DNA of 64,000 nucleotides, from positions 310,001 to 374,000 of the forward strand of contig NZ_JAOCKJ010000006.1 in the NCBI RefSeq assembly GCF_029844725.1, written 5' to 3'. This stretch comes from Pantoea sp. GD03673. GTDB lineage: Bacteria > Pseudomonadota > Gammaproteobacteria > Enterobacterales > Enterobacteriaceae. The translations under genes and the position numbers were made by a program. Of the stretch, positions 19,968 to 30,063 are shown piece by piece. Position 1 is the stretch's first letter; every line of letters starts with the position of its first letter. The notes under the pieces were generated by a model. It worked only from the letters and a program-made list of their open reading frames with translations. It was not told where the DNA came from and did no database searches.

Positions 19968-20954
19968 GTGATTCGTTTTGCCATTGTGGGAACAAACTGG
20001 ATTACACGCCAGTTTATTGATGCTGCTCATGAAACCGGCGCAATGAAACTCTGTGCGGTTTATTCACGCAGTCAGCAGCAGGCTGACGCCTTTATTGCCG
20101 ATTATCCCTGCCGACAGACCTTTACCTCACTGGAGGCCCTGGCCGCCAGCCCGGAGATCGATGCGGTCTATCTTGCCAGCCCGAACGCCCTGCACTGCCA
20201 GCAGGCGCTGCTGTTTATGTCGCACGGCAAGCATGTGATTTGCGAAAAACCGCTGGCCTCTAATCTGGCAGAAGTGGAGCAGATGATCGCCTGCGCCCGT
20301 GCGCATCAGGTAGTGCTGTTTGAGGCCTTTAAGACCGCCAGCCTGCCGAATTTCCTGCGGCTGCAGCAGGCGCTGCCTGACGTCGGAAAACTGCGAAAAG
20401 CGCTGCTGAACTATTGCCAGTACTCCTCGCGCTATCCGCGCTATCTCAACGGTGAGAATCCGAATACCTTCGATCCTCGCTGGTCGAATGGCTCGGTGAT
20501 GGATATTGGCTATTACTGCCTGGCCTCGGCGGTGACGCTGTGGGGCGAGCCAGACCGCGTGCAGGCTACCGCGACCCTGCTTGAGAGCGGCGTGGACGCA
20601 CACGGCGTGGTGGTACTGAGCTATGGCGATTTCGACGTCACGATTCTGCATTCTAAGGTGAGTGATTCCAGCCTGCCCAGCGAGATTCAGGGTGAAGCAG
20701 GCGCGCTGGTCATCGAAAAGCTTTCGGAGTGCCAGCAGCTGACCTTTATCCCTCGCGGTGCTGAAAAGCAGGCGCTGAGTCAGCCGCAGCATATCAACAC
20801 CATGCTGTATGAAGCCGCCGCTTTTGCCCGGCTGGTTGCGGAGCGTCAGGTGGACCATCCGGCGCTTGCAGTGTCGCGCATTACCGCAGCACTGCTGACC
20901 GAAATCCGCCGTCAGACCGGGGTCATTTTCCCGGCCGATGGGGCCGCTGTGTAA
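19968..20954 (+). CDS. ygjR: Gfo/Idh/MocA-family oxidoreductase YgjR
   Basis: A 328-aa NAD(P)-dependent dehydrogenase of unknown sugar-like substrate. The Rossmann start IRFAIVGTNWITRQF and the family motif CEKPLASN (with the catalytic-region Lys) are present. It begins with GTG, preceded by CCGGAGAG at good spacing. Same position as in E. coli, directly before alx. Confidence 0.92.
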   Translation: MIRFAIVGTNWITRQFIDAAHETGAMKLCAVYSRSQQQADAFIADYPCRQTFTSLEALAASPEIDAVYLASPNALHCQQALLFMSHGKHVICEKPLASNLAEVEQMIACARAHQVVLFEAFKTASLPNFLRLQQALPDVGKLRKALLNYCQYSSRYPRYLNGENPNTFDPRWSNGSVMDIGYYCLASAVTLWGEPDRVQATATLLESGVDAHGVVVLSYGDFDVTILHSKVSDSSLPSEIQGEAGALVIEKLSECQQLTFIPRGAEKQALSQPQHINTMLYEAAAFARLVAERQVDHPALAVSRITAALLTEIRRQTGVIFPADGAAV

Positions 20955-21014
20955 ATATTTCTAAATATGTCTGAGAGGTGTTGCTTCCTGTGCGGCTACA
21001 CCGTAACGTAGCCT

Positions 21015-21142
21015 CCTGCAAAGGGGAGTAACTTGTAAGCTGATTGATCGTCACTACGTTGCGAAAGCATCCGGTCATCAGGCAACCCGGAATCTGTTTC
21101 TGTGTTGTAAGTGAGACCTTGCCGGAAGGCGAGGTTTGCTTA
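21015..21142 (+). promoter_or_regulatory. yybP-ykoY (Mn2+) riboswitch upstream of alx
   Basis: The leader contains the hallmark AAAGGGGAGTAACTTG segment and, about 100 bases later, the GTGAGACCTTGCCGGAAGGCGAGGT stem-loop, as in the E. coli alx pH-responsive element. This family binds Mn2+; in E. coli alkaline pH also increases alx expression through this leader. It is followed by an intrinsic terminator before alx. Confidence 0.9.
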
Positions 21143-21152
21143 CACTAAAATA

Positions 21153-21194
21153 AGCGGCTGACGTCTTCTGACTTCAGCCGTTTTTTATTTTTTT
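21153..21194 (+). terminator. Riboswitch expression-platform terminator
   Basis: CGGCTGA pairs with TCAGCCG, followed by TTTTTTATTTTTTT, 17 bases before the alx start. Its place between riboswitch and gene makes it the likely switchable terminator. Confidence 0.85.
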
Positions 21195-21210
21195 AAGACA
21201 GGATACGAAT

Positions 21211-22179
21211 ATGCAAACTGTGGGTACGCCTTTACTGTGGGGCAGCTTTGCGGTTGTGGTGCTTATCATGCTGGCTATCGACCTGCTGCTGCAGGGACGC
21301 CGCGGCGCGCAGACCATGTCTTTCAGGCAGGCGGCTGTCTGGTCGCTGATCTGGGTTTCCGTCTCACTGCTGTTCAGCGCCGCCTTCTGGTGGTATCTGG
21401 AGGGCAGCGCGGGACGTGAAGTCGCGAATACGCAGACACTCGCCTTCCTGACCGGTTACGTGCTGGAAAAAGCGCTGGCGGTCGATAACGTCTTCGTCTG
21501 GCTGATGCTGTTCAGCTACTTCTCCATTCCGGCCAATTTGCAGCGCCGTGTGCTGATCTACGGGGTACTGGGCGCTATCGTGCTGCGTACCATTATGATC
21601 TTCGCCGGTAGCTGGCTGGTCACGCAGTTCAGCTGGATCCTCTATGTGTTTGGTGCCTTCCTGCTGTTTACCGGCGTGAAAATGGCGCTGGCGAAAGAGG
21701 ATGACAGTGCCGTGGGCGACAAGCCGGTGGTGCGCTGGCTGCGTAAGCATTTACGCATGACCGACGATCTCGACGGCGAGAAGTTCTTCACCCGCAAAAA
21801 CGGCGTGCTGTTTGCCACTCCGCTGCTGCTGGTGCTGATCATGGTGGAACTCAGCGACGTGATCTTTGCGGTCGACAGTATCCCGGCCATCTTCGCCGTC
21901 ACCACCGACCCGTTTATCGTGCTGACCTCAAACCTGTTCGCTATCCTGGGCTTGCGTGCCATGTACTTCCTGCTGGCAAACGTGGCAGAACGCTTCTCGA
22001 TGCTGAAGTATGGCCTGGCGATTGTGCTGGTGTTTATCGGCTTTAAAATGCTGATTGTCGACCTCTACCACATCCCGGTCGGCATCTCACTGAGCGTGGT
22101 CGGTGCCATTCTGGCATCAACCCTGCTGATCAATGCCTGGGTTAACCGCAAAAGAGACCAGAAAAAGATCGCACCATAA
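21211..22179 (+). CDS. alx: TerC-family membrane protein Alx, Mn2+ export
   Basis: A 322-aa inner-membrane protein with about nine hydrophobic segments. Acidic and Asn residues inside membrane segments ([12 protein letters not shown] and [15 protein letters not shown]) are typical of the TerC/Alx family. E. coli Alx is linked to Mn2+ export and alkaline response. AGGA precedes the ATG at good spacing. Control by the upstream riboswitch fits the family. Confidence 0.96.
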   Translation: MQTVGTPLLWGSFAVVVLIMLAIDLLLQGRRGAQTMSFRQAAVWSLIWVSVSLLFSAAFWWYLEGSAGREVANTQTLAFLTGYVLEKALAVDNVFVWLMLFSYFSIPANLQRRVLIYGVLGAIVLRTIMIFAGSWLVTQFSWILYVFGAFLLFTGVKMALAKEDDSAVGDKPVVRWLRKHLRMTDDLDGEKFFTRKNGVLFATPLLLVLIMVELSDVIFAVDSIPAIFAVTTDPFIVLTSNLFAILGLRAMYFLLANVAERFSMLKYGLAIVLVFIGFKMLIVDLYHIPVGISLSVVGAILASTLLINAWVNRKRDQKKIAP

Positions 22180-22414
22180 TTACCTGCAGGGGCAGCGGAT
22201 GCCCCTGTTTTATTTTGCGGCAGCCTGCCACGCCATTTCATCTCTCTGTCACACTTCCACTATCCAGCATAATAAAAATCCGACCTGCTCCACAGCGACA
22301 GAACTTTCTCTTTTCTCGTCCGCTCTTTTCCTTATACTCCGCCGTGCAAACCGTTTTAGCCGATGCAAAACATCGTGTCTGAAACTACATCCGCGACAAA
22401 ATATAGAAAATATT

Positions 22415-23647
22415 ATGCAGAAAACTCTCTCCGCACGTCTGGGCACGCTGCTCGCCGGTAGCCTGGTGAAGCAAATCATGATTGGGCTGATCGCCGGTGT
22501 GGCGCTCGCCTGGATTTCACACGATGCCGCGCTGGCGGTTGGTCTGCTGGGTGAACTGTTTGTCAGTGCACTGAAAGCAGTTGCGCCATTGCTGGTACTG
22601 ATGCTGGTCATCGCCTCGATTGCTAACCACCAGCAGGGCCAGCGGAGCAACATCCGGCCCATTATTATGCTTTATCTGCTGAGCACCTTCTTCGCGGCGG
22701 TGGTCGCGGTGGTCTTCAGCCATCTGATTCCACAGACGCTGACGCTGGCGGTGGGCAGCACGGAAATCGTTCCCCCTTCCGGCATCACTGAGGTGTTACG
22801 CGGACTGCTGATGAGCATGGTCTCAAACCCGATTACGGCCCTGATGCAGGCGAACTACATCGGCATTCTGGTGTGGGCCATTGGTCTTGGGCTGGCGTTC
22901 CGTCACAGCAGTGACAGCACCCGCGCCTTTCTCAATGATGCCTCACAGGCCGTGACCTGGCTGGTACGCTGTGTGATTCGTTGCGCGCCGATTGGTATTT
23001 TCGGTCTGGTGGCGTCAATTCTTGCCTCAACCGGCTTTGGTGCGCTGTGGCAATATGCCCACCTGCTGGCGCTGCTGCTGGGCTGTATGGTGCTGATGGC
23101 GCTGGTGGTCAACCCGCTGCTGGTGTTCTGGAAAATCCGCCGTAACCCCTATCCGCTGGTCTTCACCTGCCTGCGTGAAAGCGGCGTGACCGCCTTCTTT
23201 ACCCGCAGTTCTGCCGCCAACATTCCGGTGAATATGGCACTGGCGAAACGTCTGAATCTGGATGAGGATACCTATTCGGTGTCGATTCCACTGGGCGCGA
23301 CCATCAGTATGGCGGGTGCGTCAATTACCATTACCGTACTGACGCTGGCGGCAGTGCATACGCTGGGGATCAGCATTGATGTGCCGACGGCGATTCTGCT
23401 GAGTCTGGTGGCGTCACTCTGCGCCTGCGGGGCGTCGGGCGTGGCAGGGGGTTCGCTGCTGCTGATTCCGGTGGCCTGCAACATGTTCGGCATTCCGAAT
23501 GACCTGGCGATGCAGGTCGTAGCGGTCGGCTTTATTATCGGCGTCCTGCAGGATTCGGCGGAAACCGCGCTGAACTCCTCCACCGATATTCTGTTTACGG
23601 CCGCCGTCTGTCAGGCAGAAGCGGCGCGCGAAACAAGTCGGGCCTGA
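22415..23647 (+). CDS. sstT: Serine/threonine:Na+ symporter
   Basis: A DAACS-family (SLC1-like) transporter taking up serine and threonine with sodium. It is 410 aa from the ATG at 22415 ([20 protein letters not shown]), which matches the family start; the frame stays open upstream without conserved sequence. [12 protein letters not shown] and [12 protein letters not shown] are the characteristic re-entrant loop motifs. Follows alx as in E. coli. Confidence 0.96.
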   Translation: MQKTLSARLGTLLAGSLVKQIMIGLIAGVALAWISHDAALAVGLLGELFVSALKAVAPLLVLMLVIASIANHQQGQRSNIRPIIMLYLLSTFFAAVVAVVFSHLIPQTLTLAVGSTEIVPPSGITEVLRGLLMSMVSNPITALMQANYIGILVWAIGLGLAFRHSSDSTRAFLNDASQAVTWLVRCVIRCAPIGIFGLVASILASTGFGALWQYAHLLALLLGCMVLMALVVNPLLVFWKIRRNPYPLVFTCLRESGVTAFFTRSSAANIPVNMALAKRLNLDEDTYSVSIPLGATISMAGASITITVLTLAAVHTLGISIDVPTAILLSLVASLCACGASGVAGGSLLLIPVACNMFGIPNDLAMQVVAVGFIIGVLQDSAETALNSSTDILFTAAVCQAEAARETSRA

Positions 23648-23662
23648 TTCAGTAAACATAAA

Positions 23663-23693
23663 AAGCGGCCCGTGAATCTGATACCGGCCGCTT
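23663..23693 (-). terminator. Hairpin after sstT, better T run on minus strand
   Basis: AAGCGGCC and GGCCGCTT pair around a 15-base loop. On the minus strand the stem is followed by TTTT, on the plus strand by AGTATTG, so direction of action is uncertain. Confidence 0.5.
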
Positions 23694-23743
23694 AGTATTG
23701 TTGATAAAGTCCGGCCCGGTGGCGGTGAGGCCGACCCTGCGAA

Positions 23744-23820
23744 GGGAACACGGCCAGATCGGAAGTCGCAAAAACCGCCATCTATGGCGCGGGACGCTTT
23801 TCTCCTCTGACCGTGTTCCC
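23744..23820. repeat. Long imperfect inverted repeat between sstT and uxaA
   Basis: Fifteen bases at 23744-23758 pair with 23806-23820 with one mismatch, extended by a further GCG/CGC outside. The 47-base loop holds a smaller CGCCA/TGGCG hairpin. No gene is convincing here. It could be a small structured RNA, a palindromic mobile element or a processing structure. Confidence 0.55.
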
Positions 23821-23882
23821 TGCGCGTTGAGCTTATTCATTGCTGCTGTATTTGCCCCATATGGGCTTCTCAACAGTCTGAA

Positions 23883-23911
23883 ACGACCCGCACTCTGGCG
23901 GGTCGTTTTTG
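23883..23911. terminator. Terminator hairpin between sstT and uxaA
   Basis: ACGACCCGC and GCGGGTCGT pair around a short loop and run into TTTTTG on the plus strand. It lies two bases after the uxaA stop, so it probably ends both transcripts, more strongly the rightward one. Confidence 0.75.
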
Positions 23912-23912
23912 T

Positions 23913-25403
23913 TCAGAGCGTCACCCCGCTTTTGAAAATCGCCAGCTCGCGGAAATCGTTCTTTTCGTTGTTGGTCGGCTGACCGCTGGCAATCGCCACA
24001 ATGCTGTCGACAAAATCTTCCAGCATCGCATCCATGCTCATCCCCTCAATCAACCGTCCGGCATTAAAGTCGATCCAGTGCGGTTTTTTCTCTGCCAGTG
24101 GTGTGTTGGTCGCCAGCTTCACCGTTGGCACAAAACCACCATACGGCGTGCCACGTCCGGTACTGAACAGCACCATGTGGCAGCCCGCCCCCGCCAGCGC
24201 ACTGGTGGCGACCGCATCATTTCCCGGCGCACTCAGCAGATTCAGCCCCGGCGTTTTTAACCGTTCGCCATACTTCAGGACATCGACCACCTGGCTCTGC
24301 CCCGCCTTCTGGGTACAGCCCAGCGACTTCTCCTCCAGCGTGGTGATGCCGCCCGCTTTGTTGCCCGGCGATGGGTTCTCGTAGATCGGCTGCTGGTGAT
24401 CGATAAAGTACTGTTTGAAGTCGTTGATCATCGCCACCGTTTTGCGGAAGGTTTCTTCATCGCGACAGCGGCTCATCAGGATGCGCTCTGCGCCAAACAT
24501 CTCTGGCACTTCGGTCAGCACGGTGGTGCCGCCATTGGCGATCATCTGGTCCGAGAATCGCCCCAGCAACGGGTTTGCGGTGATGCCCGAAAAGCCGTCC
24601 GAACCGCCGCACTCCAGCCCAAACTTCAGCTCACTGAGTCTGCCCGGCTCGCGACGGTCATGGCGCATTTTTTCATACAACGCATGCAGACGCGCCAGGC
24701 CGGCTTCCACCTCGTCATCATGCTGCTGGCAGACCATAAATTCGACCCGGTCGCTTTCGAATGCGCCGAGGGTGTCCCGAAACGCATCGACCTGATTATT
24801 TTCGCAGCCAAGACCAATCACCAGCACCGCGCCCGCGTTGGGATGGCGCACCATATTCTGCAGCATGGTACGGGTATTTTCGTGATCCTGCCCCAGCTGC
24901 GAGCAGCCGAACGTGTGACTGAACAGGAACGCGCCGTCGATGTCTTCTGCCTGCTGCGTCTCCTTCAGAAAGCGCTGCAGAATCTGACGCGCAATGCCGT
25001 TGACGCAGCCGACAGTCGGCAGGATCCACAGCTCATTGCGGATGCCGACTTCGCCACTGGCGCGACGGTAGATCTGTACCTCACGATCACCCGGCTGCGG
25101 CGGCAGCGTCACAAAATCGGGCTGATAGGCATACTGATCCAGATCGCTGAGATTCGTGCGGGCATTCTGCGAATGGATGACCTCACCGGCGGCCACAGGC
25201 TGTGTGGCATGGGCAATCGGCAGCCCATATTTGATTACCAGCTCATCCTGCGCGATTGGCTGCAGGGCAAATTTATGCCCGCGTCCGACCGCCTGCTGCA
25301 GCGACACATGCAGTGGCGGCAGCTCAATTGTGGCACCCGCGTCTAAGTCACGTAACGCCACGGCGACGTTGTCGCGGGGATCAATTTTAATTGCGTCTTG
25401 CAT
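23913..25403 (-). CDS. uxaA: Altronate dehydratase
   Basis: Dehydrates D-altronate to 2-keto-3-deoxygluconate in galacturonate breakdown. It is 496 aa with an N-terminal SAF domain (about 1-95) and the UxaA/GarD catalytic part with conserved FSHTFGCSQLG, GLGCENNQ and GLECGGSDGFSG; the Cys residues probably serve the iron centre. Third gene of the leftward uxaC-uxaB-uxaA operon, four bases after uxaB. Confidence 0.97.
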   Translation of the reverse strand: MQDAIKIDPRDNVAVALRDLDAGATIELPPLHVSLQQAVGRGHKFALQPIAQDELVIKYGLPIAHATQPVAAGEVIHSQNARTNLSDLDQYAYQPDFVTLPPQPGDREVQIYRRASGEVGIRNELWILPTVGCVNGIARQILQRFLKETQQAEDIDGAFLFSHTFGCSQLGQDHENTRTMLQNMVRHPNAGAVLVIGLGCENNQVDAFRDTLGAFESDRVEFMVCQQHDDEVEAGLARLHALYEKMRHDRREPGRLSELKFGLECGGSDGFSGITANPLLGRFSDQMIANGGTTVLTEVPEMFGAERILMSRCRDEETFRKTVAMINDFKQYFIDHQQPIYENPSPGNKAGGITTLEEKSLGCTQKAGQSQVVDVLKYGERLKTPGLNLLSAPGNDAVATSALAGAGCHMVLFSTGRGTPYGGFVPTVKLATNTPLAEKKPHWIDFNAGRLIEGMSMDAMLEDFVDSIVAIASGQPTNNEKNDFRELAIFKSGVTL

Positions 25404-25407
25404 AGCG

Positions 25408-26856
25408 TTATCTCAGTTGATTCAGCGCCTCACGCATGCCGTGAGCGATGATATTTTGCAGGTGTCGGGTAACAATCGCAGCCAGTCCGGGCTGACGGGT
25501 TAAATCTTCGCCCCAGTGTTGTGCGTCGCTGAGCACACCGTGTACCAGCTGTTGCGGTGACATCTGGTCTGCATCAACCGCTTTCCAGCCGTCGGCATAG
25601 CGCTGTAACCACTGCGGCTCATCCTGTAATGGCCAGCTTTTTCCGGCTGACTCACCCCGGTAGAAAGCTATCAGCGCCGCCAGTGCAAAGGTGATGTGCG
25701 TCGGCCACACGCCGGTTTGCTGATGGGCGGCAAGCAGGGGCGTCAGCAGGCGCGTGCGGAACTTGGTCATGCCGTTGAGGGCAATCGACAGCAGCGCATG
25801 GCGAATAAAGGGATTACGGAAGCGACGTTTTACCGCGTCGGCAAAGGCGTGCAGTTCATCATCCGGCAGACCCAGCGTCGGGATCACGTCGTGACGCAGC
25901 AGGTTATCGACAAAACCGGCAATCGCCGGATCGGCCATTGCCTCCCCCACGCTCTCAATCCCGGCCAGAAAAGCCACCGGCACCATCGCGGTATGCGCGC
26001 CATTCAGGATCGCCACTTTCTGCGCTTTATAGGGCGCAATGTCATCCACATGCCGGACCTGCGGTGACAGCGCCGCCAGCTTCAGTTCACTGAACAGCGC
26101 CGACGGTCCCTGAATCACAAACTGGTAGTAGACTTCGCCCGCCACCAGATAGCGATCGTCATAACCCAGCTCACTTTGCAACTGCTCGCTTTCTGCCGGA
26201 AAGCCGGTGACGATGCGGTCGACCAGCGTGTTGTAAAAGGCACAGTGCTGATGAAGCCAGGTTTTGAATTCTGATGGCAGATGCCAGTGGTCGGCGTAAC
26301 GCAGCACCAAATCACGCAGCGTATCGCCGTTGTGGTCAATCAGCTCGCACGGCACCACCAGCCAGCCCCGGTCGCTGGCCCCCCCGAAGTGGGAATAGCG
26401 CGCCCACAGCAGCTGCGTCAGTTTGCCGGGGAAACTGCTGGCGGGCTGATCGGTGAGCTGGTCTGTGCCGACAAAAGCAATGCCCGCTTCGGTGGTGTTG
26501 GAGAAGACCATGCGCAGATCGGGATTGCGCGCCAGTGCCATAAACTCACCAAACTGCTGCCAGGGCTGAATTTCACGGTTGAGGCTGCGGATCAGCCGGG
26601 TTTCGCTGACCTGCTCGCCCTGATCGTTCAGGCCGCGAATCAGCGTGGTGTAAAGGCCATCCTGCTGATTCAGGCTGTCGCGGACTTCACGGTTGCGCGG
26701 CCGCACCACCACAATCCCGGCATCGGTGCCCTGATGTTCATTCAGCCAGTCGATCTGCCAGTCAATGAAAGCGCGAAGAAAGTTACCTTCGCCGAACTGG
26801 ATCACCCGGTCGCGATAGACCGCACCCGGAAAGTCGTGGCGGTTTAGCCTTTTCAT
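25408..26856 (-). CDS. uxaB: Tagaturonate reductase (altronate oxidoreductase)
   Basis: NADH-dependent reduction of D-tagaturonate to D-altronate, the middle step of the pathway. It is 482 aa, a mannitol-dehydrogenase-family enzyme with the nucleotide-binding start VIQFGEGNFLRAFIDWQ and the catalytic-region KVAILNGAHTA. Two bases separate it from uxaC. In E. coli uxaB lies elsewhere; the fused uxaCBA order is shared by soft-rot and Erwinia-type bacteria as far as I recall. Confidence 0.97.
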   Translation of the reverse strand: MKRLNRHDFPGAVYRDRVIQFGEGNFLRAFIDWQIDWLNEHQGTDAGIVVVRPRNREVRDSLNQQDGLYTTLIRGLNDQGEQVSETRLIRSLNREIQPWQQFGEFMALARNPDLRMVFSNTTEAGIAFVGTDQLTDQPASSFPGKLTQLLWARYSHFGGASDRGWLVVPCELIDHNGDTLRDLVLRYADHWHLPSEFKTWLHQHCAFYNTLVDRIVTGFPAESEQLQSELGYDDRYLVAGEVYYQFVIQGPSALFSELKLAALSPQVRHVDDIAPYKAQKVAILNGAHTAMVPVAFLAGIESVGEAMADPAIAGFVDNLLRHDVIPTLGLPDDELHAFADAVKRRFRNPFIRHALLSIALNGMTKFRTRLLTPLLAAHQQTGVWPTHITFALAALIAFYRGESAGKSWPLQDEPQWLQRYADGWKAVDADQMSPQQLVHGVLSDAQHWGEDLTRQPGLAAIVTRHLQNIIAHGMREALNQLR

Positions 26857-26858
26857 TA

Positions 26859-28274
26859 TCAGGCTCCCAGTTCGATGCCGAAGTAATCGCGGGCATTGTT
26901 GAAGCAGATGTTCTGTACCATCTGGCCTAACAGCGCTTCATCGGCGGGTGCTTCCCCCTGCGCTACCCAGCGGCCCATCATCTGGCACAGCAACCGGCGG
27001 AAATATTCGTGACGAGTGTAGGAAAGGAAGCTGCGGCTGTCGGTGAGCATCCCGACGAAGCGGCTGAGCAGGCCAATCTGCGCCAGCTGGGTCATCTGAC
27101 GCTGCATACCGTCCAGCTGATCGTTGAACCACCAGGCCGAACCGAACTGCATTTTCCCCGCCTGACCTTCGCCCTGGAAGTTGCCTGCCATCGTGGCCAG
27201 CACTTCGTTATCACGCGGGTTCAGGCAGTAAAGAATGGTTTTCGGCAGCGCGTTATTGAGATTTTGTGCGCCCAGCAGGCGTGCCAGCGGTTCCGCCAGC
27301 GGCTGATCGTTGATGGAATCAAAGCCCACATCCGGTCCCAGCAGCTGGTACTGGCGCGGGTTGGTGTTGCGCAATGCGCCAATGTGATACTGCTGTACCC
27401 AGCCACGGCGGACATATTCGCTGCCCAGCCAGACCAGTACCGCCGTTTTGAACTGTGCCGTTTCCTGCGGATTCGGCGCAGTACCGCTACGACGACGCGC
27501 CAGGATTGCATCCAGCGTGGCGTCATCCGCCTCGGCGTAACAGACGACATCCAGCGCGTGATCGGAAACCTTACAACCGTGTGCGGCGAAGTGATCCAGC
27601 CGCTGATGCAATGCGCTGCGCAGATCGTCAAAGCGCTGCACGCTGATGTCGGTCAGTTGCTCCAGCGTCTCGATCCACGGCAGGAAGGTTTCCGCTTCAA
27701 TATTAAAGGCTTTGTCGGGACGCCAGCTCGGCAGCACTTTGACGCTGAAGCTGGCATCGTCTGCCAGTGCGCGATGATGGCGCAGATCATCCAGCGGATC
27801 GTCCGTGGTGCCAACCATCTTCACCTTCATCTGCTGCATGATGCCGCGTGCGGTAAAGCTATCCTGTGCCAGCAGTTCATTGCAGCGATGCCAGATGCTG
27901 TCAGCGGTTTTCTCAGAAAGCAGCGTATCGGTAATACCAAAAGGGCGACGCAATTCCAGGTGAGTCCAGTGATAGAGCGGGTTGCCGATGGTGTGCGGCA
28001 CGGTGCGGGCCCAGGCGTCAAATTTTTCACGATCGCTGGCGTTACCGGTACAGAACGCCTCAGCCACGCCGTTGGCGCGCATCGCCCGCCACTTGTAGTG
28101 ATCGCCCTTCAGCCAGATGTCATAAAGGTTGGCGAAGCGATAATTTTCGGCAATCTGCTGCGGCGGTAAGTGGCAGTGATAGTCGAAAATGGGCTGATCC
28201 TTCGCGTAGTCGTGATAAAGACGACGGGCGAATTCGCTATCCAGTAAAAAATCCTCGGTCATGAAACGTGACAT
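26859..28274 (-). CDS. uxaC: Uronate (glucuronate/galacturonate) isomerase
   Basis: Converts D-galacturonate to D-tagaturonate, or D-glucuronate to D-fructuronate. It is 471 aa, amidohydrolase fold with the metal ligands in FDYHCHLPP. The start [12 protein letters not shown] parallels the E. coli N-terminus. First gene of the operon; its upstream region holds an ExuR-like palindrome at 28311-28327. Confidence 0.98.
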   Translation of the reverse strand: MSRFMTEDFLLDSEFARRLYHDYAKDQPIFDYHCHLPPQQIAENYRFANLYDIWLKGDHYKWRAMRANGVAEAFCTGNASDREKFDAWARTVPHTIGNPLYHWTHLELRRPFGITDTLLSEKTADSIWHRCNELLAQDSFTARGIMQQMKVKMVGTTDDPLDDLRHHRALADDASFSVKVLPSWRPDKAFNIEAETFLPWIETLEQLTDISVQRFDDLRSALHQRLDHFAAHGCKVSDHALDVVCYAEADDATLDAILARRRSGTAPNPQETAQFKTAVLVWLGSEYVRRGWVQQYHIGALRNTNPRQYQLLGPDVGFDSINDQPLAEPLARLLGAQNLNNALPKTILYCLNPRDNEVLATMAGNFQGEGQAGKMQFGSAWWFNDQLDGMQRQMTQLAQIGLLSRFVGMLTDSRSFLSYTRHEYFRRLLCQMMGRWVAQGEAPADEALLGQMVQNICFNNARDYFGIELGA

Positions 28275-28310
28275 ACAAGCTTCCTCATCGACGGAACCAC
28301 AGATGGCCCA

Positions 28311-28327
28311 AAGTTATCATACCAATT
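28311..28327. promoter_or_regulatory. Candidate ExuR operator upstream of uxaC
   Basis: AAGTTATCATACCAATT matches 13 of 17 bases of the exuR-side site at 30022 read in reverse complement, and resembles the ExuR/UxuR pattern with a central TAT and GGTAT/ATACC arms. It lies 37 bases upstream of the uxaC start. Confidence 0.6.
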
Positions 28328-28483
28328 TCAGCCCGATACGGATTTATTTGCGATCCTACTCACATAAACGACGGTAGCCGGGTGCCGTTATGGATATTTC
28401 TGTCGCCCGCAGCGCGCTAAATGGCTGTCATTACGCAGGTTTCCAGTATCCCACAGCACAGAAAGGGTTTTTGTGATGGCTCT

Positions 28484-28509
28484 CAACTTTTAAAGTTGTA
28501 TAACAAGTT
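28484..28509. promoter_or_regulatory. Candidate double ExuR operator upstream of exuT
   Basis: CAACTTTTAAAGTTG (28484-28498) is a perfect palindrome around its central base. It overlaps AAGTTGTATAACAAGTT (28493-28509), which is close to the site at 30022. They lie about 165 bases before exuT and 210 before uxaC, well placed to control both divergent units. Confidence 0.6.
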
Positions 28510-28672
28510 AGGCTCTCGCCCTATCGTGAGGCCGTTAGCGGCCCACAAATGGCAAGGTCATAACAGGGTTGCTGATACAGGACCTGCGGGCGTGAGCAAA
28601 CTGCATCACGTGCTGTCCCGCTCCAGATAACAACAGCGGCAAGACCGCATACAGAACTGGAAGAGGTAGAGG

Positions 28673-29977
28673 ATGCGTAAGATAAAAGGGTTACGCTGGT
28701 ACATGATTGGACTGGTGACGCTCGGAACGGTGCTGGGGTATCTGACCCGCAACACCATCGCCGTGGCAGCCCCGACATTACAGACAGAGCTGCATATCAC
28801 CACGCAGCAGTACTCCTACATTGTGGCAGCCTATTCAGCCTGCTACACGCTGATGCAGCCGGTAGCCGGTTATGTACTGGACCTGCTCGGCACCAAAGTT
28901 GGCTACGCCATGTTTGCCGTATTATGGGCGATATTCTGTGCCGCCACGGCGATGGCGGGCAGCTGGGGCGGCTTCGCTCTGGCCCGGGGCGCAGTCGGTG
29001 CCGCAGAAGCGGCGATGATCCCGGCCGGTCTTAAGGCGAGCAGCGAATGGTTTCCGGCCAAAGAGCGCTCGGTTGCGGTAGGCTACTTTAACGTCGGTTC
29101 GTCTATTGGCGCGATGCTGGCACCGCCGCTGGTGGTCTGGGCGATTATGGCGCACAGCTGGCAGATGGCATTTATCATTACCGGCGTGCTGAGCATGGCC
29201 TGGGCGCTTTGCTGGCTGGTGTTTTACAAGCACCCGAAACAGCAGACGAAACTGAGCGATGAAGAGCGCGACTACATTATCTCCGGTCAGGAAGCGCAGC
29301 ATCAGACCGGTAACACCCGCAAAATGTCGGCGCTGGAGATTATCCGCAATCGCCAGTTCTGGGGCATTGCGCTGCCGCGTTTTCTGGCAGAACCGGCGTG
29401 GGGAACCTTCAATGCCTGGATCCCTCTGTTCATGTTTAAAGTTTACGGCTTCAATCTGAAAGAGATTGCGATGTTCGCCTGGATGCCGATGCTGTTTGCC
29501 GACTTTGGCTGCATCCTGGGTGGCTATCTGCCGCCGCTGTTCCAGCGCTGGTTTGGCGTTAACCTGATTGTTTCCCGTAAGCTGGTGGTGACAATGGGCG
29601 CGGTGTTAATGATTGCTCCCGGCACCATCGGGCTGTTCACCAGTCCCTACATCGCCATTGGGCTGCTGTGCGTCGGTGGCTTTGCGCATCAGGCCCTTTC
29701 TGGCGCGCTGATCACCCTGTCGTCAGACGTTTTCGGCCGCAACGAAGTGGCTACGGCTAACGGCTTAACCGGCATGGCAGCCTGGACCGCCAGTACCCTG
29801 TTTGCGCTGGTCGTCGGAGCACTGGCCGATACGCTGGGCTTCAGCCCGCTGTTTGCCGCGCTGGCAGTGTTTGATCTGCTGGGTGCTGTCGTTATCTGGA
29901 CGGTTCTGAAAAATAAACCCATTTCAGAGTTGAAGGCTGAAGCGGTTATTCCGCAGGCCAGCGCCGTTCACAATTGA
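28673..29977 (+). CDS. exuT: Hexuronate transporter (MFS)
   Basis: A 434-aa major-facilitator permease with 12 predicted membrane segments, taking up galacturonate and glucuronate. The start [19 protein letters not shown] and the GxLxxGxxDRxG-like loop region ([11 protein letters not shown]) match the ExuT anion:cation symporter group. AGAGG lies just before the ATG. Divergent from uxaCBA and followed by exuR. Confidence 0.97.
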   Translation: MRKIKGLRWYMIGLVTLGTVLGYLTRNTIAVAAPTLQTELHITTQQYSYIVAAYSACYTLMQPVAGYVLDLLGTKVGYAMFAVLWAIFCAATAMAGSWGGFALARGAVGAAEAAMIPAGLKASSEWFPAKERSVAVGYFNVGSSIGAMLAPPLVVWAIMAHSWQMAFIITGVLSMAWALCWLVFYKHPKQQTKLSDEERDYIISGQEAQHQTGNTRKMSALEIIRNRQFWGIALPRFLAEPAWGTFNAWIPLFMFKVYGFNLKEIAMFAWMPMLFADFGCILGGYLPPLFQRWFGVNLIVSRKLVVTMGAVLMIAPGTIGLFTSPYIAIGLLCVGGFAHQALSGALITLSSDVFGRNEVATANGLTGMAAWTASTLFALVVGALADTLGFSPLFAALAVFDLLGAVVIWTVLKNKPISELKAEAVIPQASAVHN

Positions 29978-30021
29978 TCTGCATGGCTGGCCTGCGCCAG
30001 CCCATTTCCTCGCACGTCCTG

Positions 30022-30038
30022 AAGTGGTATAACAACTT
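30022..30038. promoter_or_regulatory. Candidate ExuR operator upstream of exuR
   Basis: AAGTGGTATAACAACTT is an inverted repeat with six of seven arm positions paired, 25 bases before the exuR start. Similar sites lie at 28311 and 28493, which suggests autoregulation. Confidence 0.65.
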
Positions 30039-30063
30039 ATCTGTCTGCTATCAGGATTGTGCT

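Noticed and set aside
28421-28630. 69-aa open frame between uxaC and exuT
   Set aside because: Lies over the operator region, lacks a ribosome binding site and resembles no protein I know.
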